Shown here piece after piece: positions 51,517-60,624 of a DNA stretch of 64,000 nucleotides (the stretch's first letter is position 1; each line of letters opens with the position of its first letter). The notes beneath the pieces were generated by a model. It saw nothing but the letters and a program-made list of their open reading frames with translations. It ran no database searches and was not told the DNA's origin. Location of the stretch: assembly GCF_900109575.1 (NCBI RefSeq), contig NZ_FOAF01000008.1, forward strand, positions 178,714 to 242,713, written 5' to 3'. This DNA is from Olivibacter domesticus. GTDB lineage: Bacteria; Bacteroidota; Bacteroidia; Sphingobacteriales; Sphingobacteriaceae. The position numbers and the translations under genes were made by a program.

Positions 51517-52377
51517 ATGGATTTAAAAGATTTCCTCGACCGAAAAGTTGAACAATATAATCAACCTGGTTTTATTGTAAATGATCCTATTTGTATTCCA
51601 CATCAATTTTCACGTAAGCAGGATATTGAGATTATTGGTTTCTTTGCCGCTATACTAGCATGGGGACAAAGGAAAACGATCATTAATAAATGCAATGAAT
51701 TGATTGATAGGATGAGCGGAGCGCCCTATGACTTTGTCGTAAACCATCAGGAAAAAGAACTGAAAAACCTTCTTGGATTTAAACATCGTACCTTTAATGA
51801 TACAGATTTGCTTTATTTTATAAGTTTCTTTAAAAATCATTATAAACAATTTGATTCGTTGGAACAAGCCTTTGTTCGTAAAACACGGAGGTCGGTCTTT
51901 AGAGAAGAATATTTTGTAGAAGAGGAAGGGGAGAGCGAGAGAATAGAATTAAGTGGGGAGGTTTGTTATCAACAGGAAATGATCGTTAAACCCTTCAGTA
52001 TAGAGTCGTCCCTTAATAATTTTCGTTCTTATTTTTTTAGTTTGCCTGATTATCCATCACGAACAAGAAAGCACATTAGTTCCCCACTTCAAAAATCTAC
52101 TTGTAAACGATTAAATATGTTCTTACGATGGATGGTACGAAGCGATCACCAGGGAGTTGATTTTGGCCTTTGGAAAGAAATTCCTATGAACGCTCTTATA
52201 TGCCCATGTGATGTTCATGTCGAGCGTGTTGCCCGCTATTTTAAGCTGATATCCCGTAAACAAACAGATTGGCAAACAGCAGTTGAACTTACAGAAAATC
52301 TTCGATCACTGGATCCGGAAGATCCTGTGAAATATGATTTTGCGCTATTTGGATTGGGAGTGGAAGGGGAGCTTTAG
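51517..52377 (+). CDS. TIGR02757 (DUF2400) family protein
   Basis: 286 residues, soluble. Family segments: PICIPHQFSRKQDIEIIGFFAAILAWGQRKTI near the N-terminus, KRLNMFLRWMVRSDHQGVDFGLW and LICPCDVHVERVARYFKLISRKQTDW toward the C-terminus, followed by LDPEDPVKYDFALFGLG. The DPVKYDFALFGLG end is typical. The family is widespread in Bacteroidota and some Proteobacteria; it contains a helix-hairpin-helix-like DNA glycosylase-type pattern but has no proven function. It starts one base after an octamer array and is followed by another. Confidence 0.85.
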   Translation: MDLKDFLDRKVEQYNQPGFIVNDPICIPHQFSRKQDIEIIGFFAAILAWGQRKTIINKCNELIDRMSGAPYDFVVNHQEKELKNLLGFKHRTFNDTDLLYFISFFKNHYKQFDSLEQAFVRKTRRSVFREEYFVEEEGESERIELSGEVCYQQEMIVKPFSIESSLNNFRSYFFSLPDYPSRTRKHISSPLQKSTCKRLNMFLRWMVRSDHQGVDFGLWKEIPMNALICPCDVHVERVARYFKLISRKQTDWQTAVELTENLRSLDPEDPVKYDFALFGLGVEGEL

Positions 52378-52380
52378 CTT

Positions 52381-52496
52381 GTTGAATAGTTGAAGTAGTT
52401 TAGTAGGGGAATAGTTCAATAGTGATAATGTATAGCGGGAAGTCATTTTAAAACGATTCAATAACAAACAACTCAACGACTTAACAATTCAACTAA
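52381..52496. repeat. Octamer repeat array, two separated inverted arms
   Basis: The left arm (52381-52424) has TTGAATAG, TTGAAGTAG (one base longer), TTTAGTAG, GGGAATAG, TTCAATAG. After a unique centre of about 30 bases, the right arm (52457-52496) has TTCAATAA, CAAACAAC, TCAACGAC, TTAACAAT, TCAACTAA in strict 8-bp register. The right arm overlaps the mnmD stop codon. Confidence 0.8.
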
Positions 52497-53170
52497 TATC
52501 GTTTAATAGCCCGTAACATCTCTCTTTTCCCTGGTGCTCCTTGCACTTTCTCAATGGAAAAACCTAAAGATTTCATGATTCTTTTTAAGTTCCCGGTAAT
52601 AGCATAGGTCACAAAGACACCCCCAGGTTTCAAAAAACCGCAAACATGACTGAGCGTTTGGCTATTCCACATTTCTGGTTGACGTGCAGCTGCAAAAGCA
52701 TCAAAATAAAGCACATCGTAAACGTTTGTAGTATTGAAGTCCAACGCGAGCTGATTTGCAACTTCGAATGATATATTGTCTGTAAGTAGCTGAGGTTGTT
52801 TAAAAGATTGATTGTAAAGATTGCAAAATGACTCCCATATCATCGCATCAACTTCTTTTCCATAGCCTGATTCGGTAATTGTATTTGCAGGTAATGGGTA
52901 AGCCTCTACGCCTGTGTATTTTAGCATTAATTGGCTTTCCAAACAATAGTTTGCTGTTAAGAGGAAATTTAAACCCGTTCCAAAGCCAATCTCTAATATA
53001 GATATAGGTGCTGTTATAGCAGCGTGTTCTTTTGATAGAAAATATTGCAGGCCAGCTGCTAAAAATACGTGTTTACTCTCTTGAACGGCCCCGCGTGTAG
53101 AATGATAATGTTCCCCTACGATCGGATTAAAAATTGTCTTGGAGCCATCGTCGGTAATTACAAAATCCAT
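52493..53170 (-). CDS. mnmD: tRNA 5-methylaminomethyl-2-thiouridine methyltransferase MnmD
   Basis: 225 residues. DGSKTIFNPIVGEHYHSTRGAVQES is the MnmC/MnmD N-terminal signature (YHS motif). SAM-binding motif I is ISILEIGFGTGLNF; VEAYPLP and LYFDAFAAARQPEMWN form the active site, and GGVFVTYAITGNLKR the later motif. It is the stand-alone methyltransferase domain of MnmC, which finishes mnm5s2U at tRNA wobble position 34. The FAD oxidase half of MnmC is absent, as in other monofunctional MnmD enzymes. Confidence 0.93.
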   Translation of the reverse strand: MDFVITDDGSKTIFNPIVGEHYHSTRGAVQESKHVFLAAGLQYFLSKEHAAITAPISILEIGFGTGLNFLLTANYCLESQLMLKYTGVEAYPLPANTITESGYGKEVDAMIWESFCNLYNQSFKQPQLLTDNISFEVANQLALDFNTTNVYDVLYFDAFAAARQPEMWNSQTLSHVCGFLKPGGVFVTYAITGNLKRIMKSLGFSIEKVQGAPGKREMLRAIKRY

Positions 53171-53179
53171 TGTTTTACG

Positions 53180-53211
53180 TTAAGTTGTTGAGACGTTGAA
53201 TAGTTGGGGTT
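53180..53211. repeat. Octamer repeat array, single arm
   Basis: Four 8-bp units in register: TTAAGTTG, TTGAGACG, TTGAATAG, TTGGGGTT. It lies in the 39-base gap between mnmD and the MBL-rhodanese gene and overlaps the latter's stop codon (53212-53210). Confidence 0.7.
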
Positions 53212-54541
53212 ATTTAATAAATTCATTTACAGCTGTGCTCAGATCATACACCGGCACCTTCACTGAATGCGCTATAATGCTTGATCCGATGGCAGAACGA
53301 TAGCCCCCAGCACAATGCACTACGATAGGTTTTTCATCGGGTATTAAATGAACAGATTCTCGCAGACGTGGTAAAGGGATATTAATCGACTCTTTAAATA
53401 ATTTTCCCTCTTTTACTTCTCCTTCGTTTCTTATGTCGATGATGATAAATTGGTTCGGGTTTTCTTTAAATGATGTTAAGTCGAATACGTCTGATAGTTT
53501 GTTCCCGCTAGAAGCAATTAAGTACCCTTTGCACTGGGTTTCATACCCTATTTTTGCAAGTTTTTCCATTACTGCCTTTGCCTGCTCATCCTCATCACAA
53601 ATCAAATAGAAAGATTCACCTGGCGAGACGATACTTCCTAGCCAGGTTTCAAATTTATTGCCATTCGGAATATTTATTGCTTGTGGGAAATGGCCCAATC
53701 TATATTTCTCTGCCGAACGAACATCGATTTGTAATATATCCATTTCGACGATTTCTGCTTCTTCCAAACGTATGATATGTGCCATGCCAGTGTCAAAATT
53801 TTCGGCTCCTACACGATTAAGCGCTACATCATAATTAAAATATTTAGGGACAAAAGGCTGATCTGTCGTAAGTAGTTTAACAAAGCGTTCTTCATCCATC
53901 TCCTGTAAGGCATGGTTTTCCTCCAACTCACGCCCGATGGTACTGTGCAAGTCCTGACCCATATTTTTTCCACACAACGAGCCCGGTCCATGTGCCGGAT
54001 ATACTATCACATTTTTAGGTAAAATAGCTATTTTATTTCTTAAGGAATGATACATAGACTTTGCTAAGGCTTCCGCCTTGGCCTGTAAACTTCCTGCATT
54101 TTCTCTTAAATCAGGCCTACCTACGTCGCCTACAAAAAGTGTGTCGCCCGTAAAAAGTGCGTTTTCCTGTCCTTCTTCATCCAATACCAAAACACAAATA
54201 CTATCAGGGGAATGGCCGGGAGTATTAATCGCTTTTAACGAAATGTTTCCAAATGAGAGTACATCACCATCATCAAAAGTGTGGTGTGGGTATGCTGCTC
54301 CAACAAGCCTACTGGCATAGATGGGTGCACCAGTTTTTTTATGGATCTCCAGATGCGAACTTACAAAATCAGCATGTGGATGTGTTTCAATTACACCAAG
54401 AATCTTGGCATGATTTTCTCTTGCAAAGGCGAGGTACGGACTTGGATTTCTGGCTGGATCGATGAATACAACTTCGTTGTTACTTAAAATAGCGTATGAG
54501 GCATGTGCTAATCCGGTATCGTAAAATTGCTCTATATGCAT
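53210..54541 (-). CDS. MBL-fold hydrolase with two rhodanese domains (persulfide dioxygenase-like)
   Basis: 443 residues from the ATG giving MHIEQFYDTGLAH. Residues 1 to about 225 are an ETHE1-like metallo-beta-lactamase fold; the metal motif is THPHADFVSSH, with Phe after the Asp where hydrolases have His, consistent with a single iron site. YPAHGPGSLCGKNMG is the second family motif. Two rhodanese domains follow (about 255-340, loop CDEDEQA; about 355-443, active site HCAGGYRSA). The second has the canonical Cys loop; the first is atypical and may be inactive. It likely oxidises persulfides and handles sulfane sulfur. Confidence 0.87.
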   Translation of the reverse strand: MHIEQFYDTGLAHASYAILSNNEVVFIDPARNPSPYLAFARENHAKILGVIETHPHADFVSSHLEIHKKTGAPIYASRLVGAAYPHHTFDDGDVLSFGNISLKAINTPGHSPDSICVLVLDEEGQENALFTGDTLFVGDVGRPDLRENAGSLQAKAEALAKSMYHSLRNKIAILPKNVIVYPAHGPGSLCGKNMGQDLHSTIGRELEENHALQEMDEERFVKLLTTDQPFVPKYFNYDVALNRVGAENFDTGMAHIIRLEEAEIVEMDILQIDVRSAEKYRLGHFPQAINIPNGNKFETWLGSIVSPGESFYLICDEDEQAKAVMEKLAKIGYETQCKGYLIASSGNKLSDVFDLTSFKENPNQFIIIDIRNEGEVKEGKLFKESINIPLPRLRESVHLIPDEKPIVVHCAGGYRSAIGSSIIAHSVKVPVYDLSTAVNEFIK

Positions 54542-54611
54542 AAATTGAAAATATAGGCAAAGGTACAAAAAACCGATAAGGTAGGCAGACGTATATTGTC
54601 AAATAAATATA

Positions 54612-55493
54612 ATGAGAGTACTTATTAATATAATTGGCCTTTCTTTTTTATTAACTGTTTTCTCTGTGAGATTGCCAGATCGTGTATTCGGTTCCAGGCA
54701 AAGTATCGGAGAAATCACAGCAGGTGAAATAGACGAAGCTTCCGGTTTAGTCTGTGGAATAAACAACAAAGGATATTTTTGGACTCATAACGATAGCGGA
54801 GATAACGCGAGGGTATTTCTGCTAGATAGCGTTGCTAAATTACGAGCTACCTATTACCTAGAAGGAATTCAGTCACGCGATTGGGAAGACATCGCTACGA
54901 TGACAGTAGGAGGGAAGAACTACTTATTGGTAGGCGATATCGGCGATAATTTAGGACACCATACTACCATTCGTATTCATCTTTTTGAAGAGCCCACTCT
55001 TCATACAAATGGCCATGCGATAGATACGGTTAGACACAAAGACATCACCACGTATAATCTCAGATATGAAGATGGTCCACGTGATGCCGAATCGTTGTTT
55101 TTTGATCCAATAGATAAGAAGCTATATATCATAAGTAAGCGCGACCTCATGGCAGGTGTTTATGAAACAACTTTGCCCGATAATAGCATTGACACATTAG
55201 TGCTAAAAAGAAAAACATCCATTCCTTATACCTTTATCACCAGTGCAGCTATTTCTGCTGACGGTAAAGAAGTATTAATAAAAAACCTATTAAATGTCTA
55301 CTATTGGAAACGAAAACCAAAAGAGTCAATTGTCCAACTTTTTAAAAGAGAAGGGCTTGTGCAGCCCTATGATGCGGAACCCCAAGGAGAAGCCATCACC
55401 TTTGCGAGAGACGGATCTGGTTATTACACAACGAGTGAGCGTCCATTTGGATTGAGTTCCTACATTTATTATTACCCTAGGGAAAAGAAATAG
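54612..55493 (+). CDS. Exported beta-propeller-like protein, function unknown
   Basis: 293 residues with a signal peptide (NIIGLSFLLTVFSVR). The sequence is beta-rich with propeller-like blades: GEIDEASGLVCGINNKGYFWTHNDSGD, SRDWEDIATMTVGGKNYLLVGDIGDN, DGPRDAESLFFDPIDKKLYIISKRD and PQGEAITFARDGSGYYTTSE. The D-x-E-(G/D/A) loops (DAE, EDIA, EGEAI) resemble those of calcium-binding phytase-like or SdiA-regulated propellers. I do not assign a family. The terminator-like neighbours and the heptamer array after its stop suggest a single-gene unit. It is next to a phytase cluster but separated by a promoter region. Confidence 0.65.
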   Translation: MRVLINIIGLSFLLTVFSVRLPDRVFGSRQSIGEITAGEIDEASGLVCGINNKGYFWTHNDSGDNARVFLLDSVAKLRATYYLEGIQSRDWEDIATMTVGGKNYLLVGDIGDNLGHHTTIRIHLFEEPTLHTNGHAIDTVRHKDITTYNLRYEDGPRDAESLFFDPIDKKLYIISKRDLMAGVYETTLPDNSIDTLVLKRKTSIPYTFITSAAISADGKEVLIKNLLNVYYWKRKPKESIVQLFKREGLVQPYDAEPQGEAITFARDGSGYYTTSERPFGLSSYIYYYPREKK

Positions 55494-55495
55494 AT

Positions 55496-55530
55496 TAATC
55501 GTTATTAGTTGCTCGTAATTAGTTATTCGT
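55496..55530. repeat. Heptamer repeat array, single arm
   Basis: Five 7-bp units in register: TAATCGT, TATTAGT, TGCTCGT, AATTAGT, TATTCGT. It starts 3 bases after the TAG stop of the upstream gene. It resembles the octamer arrays in placement but has a 7-bp period. Confidence 0.65.
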
Positions 55531-55657
55531 TTTTGCTACTTTGTTATTCATTATGGTTCTATGCGCGGACTGATAACGTTAACAAAGTCAATAGAATTTG
55601 GTCGAGGTCGTCCTGTGATGATCTTTATTCCTTCATCTTAAAAATCAGTAAACCAAC

Positions 55658-55717
55658 TTAACTATTTATTAACCTAAAATTAATAACTCCTTATTGCTAA
55701 TTAAACATAAACTTAAT
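55658..55717 (+). promoter_or_regulatory. Candidate Pho-box array
   Basis: Six TTA-type boxes begin at 55658 (TTAAC), 55669 (TTAAC), 55680 (TTAAT), 55691 (TTATT), 55701 (TTAAA) and 55713 (TTAAT), spaced 11, 11, 11, 10 and 12 bases. Tandem 11-bp repeats of this kind are how PhoB/PhoP response regulators bind. It lies upstream of a receptor and phytase cluster, where phosphate control is expected. Confidence 0.4.
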
Positions 55718-55929
55718 GGTTGTTTTGTCAATTGGCAACTGTTTGATTTTTATGTATTTATGTCCGTTTTTTATTGCTTTGTTGCTCTTAGGTTAACGTC
55801 AATTGGAGAGCGGTTTATTTTTTGTAACGTCTGCATTCGATCGTTTACATGATACATTCTTCAATTTAGCGACATCAACAATTGCACTGCAAATGCGGCG
55901 GAAGCAAAACACTTAAACCATTAAAAAAA

Positions 55930-58758
55930 ATGAAAAGATTTTTTACAACAAGTTTACTCATTATGGCCACTTTACTGGGATATGCACAAGGGCATGGCGT
56001 TATCTCAGGAAAGATCATGGAAGCAATCAGTAAAGCCTCTCTGCCAGGAGCTACCATTCGTTTAAATGTGGGAAATAGATATACTATTTCAGATCAAACA
56101 GGTAATTATGAGTTTTTAAATGTACCTGTTGGTACTTATGAGCTCGAAGTGGTGTATATGGGTTATCAGACTAAAAAACAGCCTGTTGTCGTTCAAGATG
56201 GACATAATATAGTTGTAAACCTATCACTGGAAGATGGTTCTGTAACAATGAACGAGGTAGTGATCATGGGTGATCGGTTAAGAGGACAAGCGCGAGCACT
56301 TAATCAACAAAAAAATAAACCGAATATTACCAATATTATTTCTTCAGACCAGGTAGGACGCTTTCCAGATGCCAACATAGGAGATGCTTTACGCAGGGTG
56401 CCGGGGATTACCATGCAGAATGATCAGGGAGAGGCAAGAAATATTATTGTGCGAGGCTTATCGCCCGAATTGAATTCGGTGACATTAAATGGCGATCGGA
56501 TTCCTTCAGCCGAAGGGGATAACCGGAGAGTACAGATGGACTTGATCCCGTCGGATATGATTTCTACTATCGAAGTAAATAAAACGCTTACGCCAGACAT
56601 GGATGCCGATGCGATTGGTGGCTCCGTGAATTTAATTACCCGGGCATCGCCTAATGGACAGCGCATATCAGCTACCTTGGGTGGTGGTTATAATCCACTC
56701 CATACAACGCCTATCTATACAGGAGCCTTCGTGTATGGAAATCGTTTTGCTAACAATAAATTTGGTATGGTTGTCAGTGGCTCTTATAATAACAACCATC
56801 TGGGCTCAGAAGGTGTAGAAGGTGAATGGAAGCGTGACGATCAAGGTAACGCGTGGTTGGCAAGAGAAGATATTCGTTATTATGATGTACAACGTATTAG
56901 AAGAAGTATTGCTGGCGCATTTGATTTTAAGGCCAACGATAACCATAGTTTTTTTGCTAATATCATGTACAATTGGAGAGATGACAGAGAAAATCGGTTC
57001 CGTGTACGTACCGATATGGAACTGGCAGATGAGGATGCGGGCATTGCAGGTGGTTTTATTCTGGATAAAATTTCAAGAGAAACAAAAGGAGGAATTAATA
57101 ATAGCCGAAATAAAAATAGACGATTGGAAGATCAACGGGTGCAGAACTATTCAATTGGTGGTAACCACCTACTTTTGCCAAGTTTGGATATGGATTGGGC
57201 CGTTAGTTATTCTAAAGCAAGTGAAGACAGGCCGAATGAACGCTATATAAATTACGAATATGAAGATGCGCTGGAAATACAGCAAGTCCCATCGTCAAAT
57301 GATAGGCCGATTGATTTAGTCTTTAACAGACCGAATGCTGCATTGAGCGAGTTGGATGTGATCAGTGAAAACCACGATTATACAAGCGAAAGTGAGTGGG
57401 GAGGCAAGCTCAATTTTCGTATACCTTTTTCTTTAATTGATGGTGAAAAAGGACGCCTGCGTTTTGGTGGTAGACTACGGATTAAAGATAAAAAGCGTAA
57501 TAATATATTTACTGAATATACGCCTGTTGGAGATGAATACGCCTCTTTAGGAGGGGTGCCTACCTTGAACTGGACAGGTAGTTTCGCGCCGGGCAATCAA
57601 TATGCTCCAGGCTTATTTGCTGATAGACGTGTTTTAGGAGATCTTAATTTAACAGACCCATCCCTGTTTACAAGTGAGTTAAATCCAAGCGAGTTTCTAG
57701 CCGTTAATTACCAGGCAAAGGAACGCATTATCGCTGAGTATATCCGTTGGGATCAAGATTTTAGCAGTCGGCTTTCCATGATTTTAGGCGCCAGGGTAGA
57801 GCATACCTACATTAATTATACCGGGAATGTGATAGAAAATGAAGAAGATCTATCTGGTACAAGAAGCCAAAAGAATAATTATACAAACATTTTACCGAGT
57901 GTCAGTTTCAAGTATGTGCCACAGGAGGACCTGATTTTGCGGGCGGCTGTCACAACTGCCTTAGCGCGACCCAATTATTATTCGATAGCACCCTATGTGC
58001 AGTCGGTAGCCGACGGGGATGATAGCCAGGTAACGGCTGGTAATCCAGCTTTGAAAGCCACCTATGCATGGAATTTTGATTTAATGGCAGAAAAATATTT
58101 TACATCTGTAGGTATTCTCTCAGGAGGTCTTTATTATAAAAACTTAAAGAATTTTATATATAAATACAGTAATAGAAATTATACATCAAGTGATTTCGCA
58201 AACGACTTTCCAGGGGCCGTGAACTTGGTTCCGGAGGGAGAAAGTTGGCGTTTTGTGCAAGATAGGAATGGTGAAAGCGTAGATGTGTATGGTTTTGAAG
58301 TGGCCATTCAAAGGCAACTCGACTTTTTGCCGGGCAAGTTCTTAAGAGGTTTTGGCATATATGCCAACTATACTTATACCAAATCGAAGGCAAGGGGAAT
58401 TGCTGATGCAGATGGAAATCCAAGAAATGACATCACATTGCCTCAAACGGCCCCACATATGTTCAATGGATCCCTATCTTGGGAAAATGAACGTTTCTCT
58501 GCACGTGTTTCTGCCAATTATACGGCGGCTTATATCGATGAAATTGGCGAAGATGCCTTCTTTGATTTTTATTATGATAAACAATTTTTCTTGGATGCAA
58601 ATGCATCCTATAAATTTGGTAAATATTACAGAATATTTGTGGAGGCTAATAACCTCACCAATCAATCCATGCGATACTATCAAGGCGCGAGTAACCGACC
58701 TATGCAGAACGAGTTTTATAAACCTAGGTACAGTTTAGGGATAAAATTTGATTTGTAA
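55930..58758 (+). CDS. TonB-dependent receptor, probable phytate/phosphate-ester uptake
   Basis: 942 residues from the ATG giving MKRFFTTSLL; an upstream ATG (55882) would spoil the signal peptide. Signal peptide, then a carboxypeptidase-regulatory-like domain (SGKIMEAISKASLPGATIRL), then the plug (TNIISSDQVGRFPDANIGDALRRVPGI, IIVRGLSPELNSVTLNG) and barrel ending in YSLGIKFDL. There is no SusD partner. A strong terminator follows, then a TPR-HTH regulator and a beta-propeller phytase gene on the same strand. Phytase genes are known to sit near TonB receptor genes, so inositol phosphate uptake is a fair inference. Confidence 0.88.
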   Translation: MKRFFTTSLLIMATLLGYAQGHGVISGKIMEAISKASLPGATIRLNVGNRYTISDQTGNYEFLNVPVGTYELEVVYMGYQTKKQPVVVQDGHNIVVNLSLEDGSVTMNEVVIMGDRLRGQARALNQQKNKPNITNIISSDQVGRFPDANIGDALRRVPGITMQNDQGEARNIIVRGLSPELNSVTLNGDRIPSAEGDNRRVQMDLIPSDMISTIEVNKTLTPDMDADAIGGSVNLITRASPNGQRISATLGGGYNPLHTTPIYTGAFVYGNRFANNKFGMVVSGSYNNNHLGSEGVEGEWKRDDQGNAWLAREDIRYYDVQRIRRSIAGAFDFKANDNHSFFANIMYNWRDDRENRFRVRTDMELADEDAGIAGGFILDKISRETKGGINNSRNKNRRLEDQRVQNYSIGGNHLLLPSLDMDWAVSYSKASEDRPNERYINYEYEDALEIQQVPSSNDRPIDLVFNRPNAALSELDVISENHDYTSESEWGGKLNFRIPFSLIDGEKGRLRFGGRLRIKDKKRNNIFTEYTPVGDEYASLGGVPTLNWTGSFAPGNQYAPGLFADRRVLGDLNLTDPSLFTSELNPSEFLAVNYQAKERIIAEYIRWDQDFSSRLSMILGARVEHTYINYTGNVIENEEDLSGTRSQKNNYTNILPSVSFKYVPQEDLILRAAVTTALARPNYYSIAPYVQSVADGDDSQVTAGNPALKATYAWNFDLMAEKYFTSVGILSGGLYYKNLKNFIYKYSNRNYTSSDFANDFPGAVNLVPEGESWRFVQDRNGESVDVYGFEVAIQRQLDFLPGKFLRGFGIYANYTYTKSKARGIADADGNPRNDITLPQTAPHMFNGSLSWENERFSARVSANYTAAYIDEIGEDAFFDFYYDKQFFLDANASYKFGKYYRIFVEANNLTNQSMRYYQGASNRPMQNEFYKPRYSLGIKFDL

Positions 58759-58800
58759 ATTACCGTAGGGTTTTTAGGCGCATCATTGGTGTTCTTATTC

Positions 58801-58835
58801 CAACAAGCAGACGAGATTTTCTCGTCTGCTTGTTG
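58801..58835 (+). terminator. Strong intrinsic terminator of the TonB receptor gene
   Basis: A 16-bp perfect stem pairs 58801-58816 with 58820-58835 (core GCAGACGAGA / TCTCGTCTGC) around a TTT loop, followed by six T. Confidence 0.92.
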
Positions 58836-58892
58836 TTTTTTATAGCAATGTTAGGATGTTGAATGTTTAACAATAACTTAACCTTGTCTTTA

Positions 58893-58900
58893 TAAATTTG
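58893..58900 (+). promoter_or_regulatory. -7 box that decides the TPR-regulator start
   Basis: TAAATTTG matches TAnnTTTG; its last base is the first base of an in-frame GTG at 58900, which therefore cannot be the start. The ATG at 58909 would be almost leaderless. Confidence 0.5.
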
Positions 58901-58908
58901 TGATTACT

Positions 58909-60546
58909 ATGATACCTCGGTTTTTTATTGCTTGTTTTCTTCTGTATTTCATTTGTTTGGGGACGACAACCGCGCAATTTAATACTTCCTTACAGGACGT
59001 GCGGCAGCGTTTGGAACGCTTTGCAGTTCGGCCAGCTGACTCATTGTTTGTGGTTGAAAATACAGCCTATAAAGAGGCCCTTATGCAGGGTGATATAAAG
59101 AAGCAGGCTTTATCGTTGCAACATATGGGTCAACTCTGTTACGGTATGGGTTTGGTAGCCCAATCTCTAAATTATCATCTACAGGCAGAGGAACTGTTAA
59201 AAGTCCTTGGTCAAAATAGCATGCGGGCTAATAACCTAAACGATTTAGGCTTGTTGTTGCTATTGAATAATCAGGGCAAAGAGGCAAAACAGTCGTATCA
59301 GGAGGCAATAAAGATTTATACAAACAATAATGACCAAAAAGGCCTTGCCTATACGTATGGTAACTTAGGACATTTATATGAAAAAAGGAGTGATTATGAT
59401 AGTGCTTTTTTCTTTCAAACAAAAGCAATGAAAGCCTTAGAACTTATAAAAGATCTTGATGGAATAGCACTCATACATGAAAATCTGGGAAGTATCTATG
59501 AAGATAAGGAACAATATGATGTAGCTTATCTACATTTTAGCAAAGCGTTAGATAGATTTAAGGTAAATGGTAATGTCCCTATGTTAATTGATGCTTATAA
59601 TAATGTGGGAGATGTTTTACGTAAAACAGGTAGGTATCAGGAGGCGCTCGTTTATACCAGGAAGGCTTTACAACTCTCCAATGAAACGAAAGCTTATAGT
59701 AGATTGAGCAGTGCTTACAGGGATCTTGGAAAGACATACAATTTTCTAAATAAAACGGACAGTACCTTTTACTATTTAGAGTTGAGCAGGCAGCTATATA
59801 TAAATATATATAATGAAGATAGTAAGAATCAAGCAGCACTCTTGAATGTTTTATATGATATTAATCAAAAGGATGCCCAAATAGCAGATATGGCACGTCA
59901 AAAAAGGACAGCCACCATTCTTTATTCCGCGTCTGCCATCGTGGCGATGCTACTCATAATATTGTCCATTGTCTTTATAAAAAATCAACGGCAGCGAATT
60001 ATTAATGAGCGGAATATACGCGAAAAAGAAAGCGCTTTACTGTCGGCTAAGCAGCAATTAATGGAAGTTGAATTGAGGAATAAGAAACTTCAGGAAGAAC
60101 AGTTAAAAAAAGAGGTAGAGAATAAAGCGAGAGAGATTTCTTTGCATACACTGCAGGCGATAGAAAAAAATCAATTGTTGGAAGAAATGAAAAAGGCCCT
60201 TTCAGAGATCATTAGGAATGACAGCCGAAGTTATAAGAGAGAACTTAGACAGCTATTGAATAAGATCAACCAAAGTTTTCATAAAGAGGTACATTGGGAT
60301 GATTTTAGAAGAATTTTTGAAGAAATAAACCAAGATTTTTTTTATCAGCTTCAAAAAATAAATCCAGATTTATCGGCTACCGATTTACGACTTGTTTCTT
60401 TAATAAAATTAAATATGAACACCCCTGATATTGCAGCCCTTTTGGGTATCTCGGCCGACAGCTTGCGCGTTTCTAGGTATCGCCTGCGCAAAAAATTAGG
60501 TCTTGAACAGGGAAAAAGCTTGACTTCTTTTTTGCAAGCAATTTAG
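58909..60546 (+). CDS. TPR-transmembrane-coiled coil-HTH regulator
   Basis: 545 residues from the ATG giving MIPRFFIACF. Signal peptide, about six TPR units (for example RANNLNDLGLLLLLNNQGKEAKQSY, YGNLGHLYEKRSDYDSAFFFQTKAM, DAYNNVGDVLRKTGRYQEAL), a membrane helix (ILYSASAIVAMLLIILSIVFI), a long coiled coil (KQQLMEVELRNKKLQEEQLKKEV) and a C-terminal LuxR/GerE-like HTH: DLRLVSLIKLNMNTPDIAALLGISADSLRVSRYRLRKKL. The periplasmic TPR part could sense a ligand and move the cytoplasmic DNA-binding domain. It is placed between the TonB receptor and phytase genes, so it probably regulates them. Confidence 0.82.
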   Translation: MIPRFFIACFLLYFICLGTTTAQFNTSLQDVRQRLERFAVRPADSLFVVENTAYKEALMQGDIKKQALSLQHMGQLCYGMGLVAQSLNYHLQAEELLKVLGQNSMRANNLNDLGLLLLLNNQGKEAKQSYQEAIKIYTNNNDQKGLAYTYGNLGHLYEKRSDYDSAFFFQTKAMKALELIKDLDGIALIHENLGSIYEDKEQYDVAYLHFSKALDRFKVNGNVPMLIDAYNNVGDVLRKTGRYQEALVYTRKALQLSNETKAYSRLSSAYRDLGKTYNFLNKTDSTFYYLELSRQLYINIYNEDSKNQAALLNVLYDINQKDAQIADMARQKRTATILYSASAIVAMLLIILSIVFIKNQRQRIINERNIREKESALLSAKQQLMEVELRNKKLQEEQLKKEVENKAREISLHTLQAIEKNQLLEEMKKALSEIIRNDSRSYKRELRQLLNKINQSFHKEVHWDDFRRIFEEINQDFFYQLQKINPDLSATDLRLVSLIKLNMNTPDIAALLGISADSLRVSRYRLRKKLGLEQGKSLTSFLQAI

Positions 60547-60624
60547 AAGAAATAGTATCAAGACTTCCTTCGTCGCTTATTATTGGTCGTTCGTTTTAGT
60601 CAGCTTATAAGCTTTTCGCTAAAA

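Larger units (their letters stand above)
55494..55929. other. Regulatory gap upstream of the TonB receptor/phytase cluster
   Basis: The 436 bases hold no gene. Contents: a heptamer array at 55496-55530, an array of TTAA-type boxes with 11-bp spacing at 55658-55717, and a near -7 motif (TATTTTTTG, one base too long) close to 55818. The rest looks plain. Confidence 0.6.
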
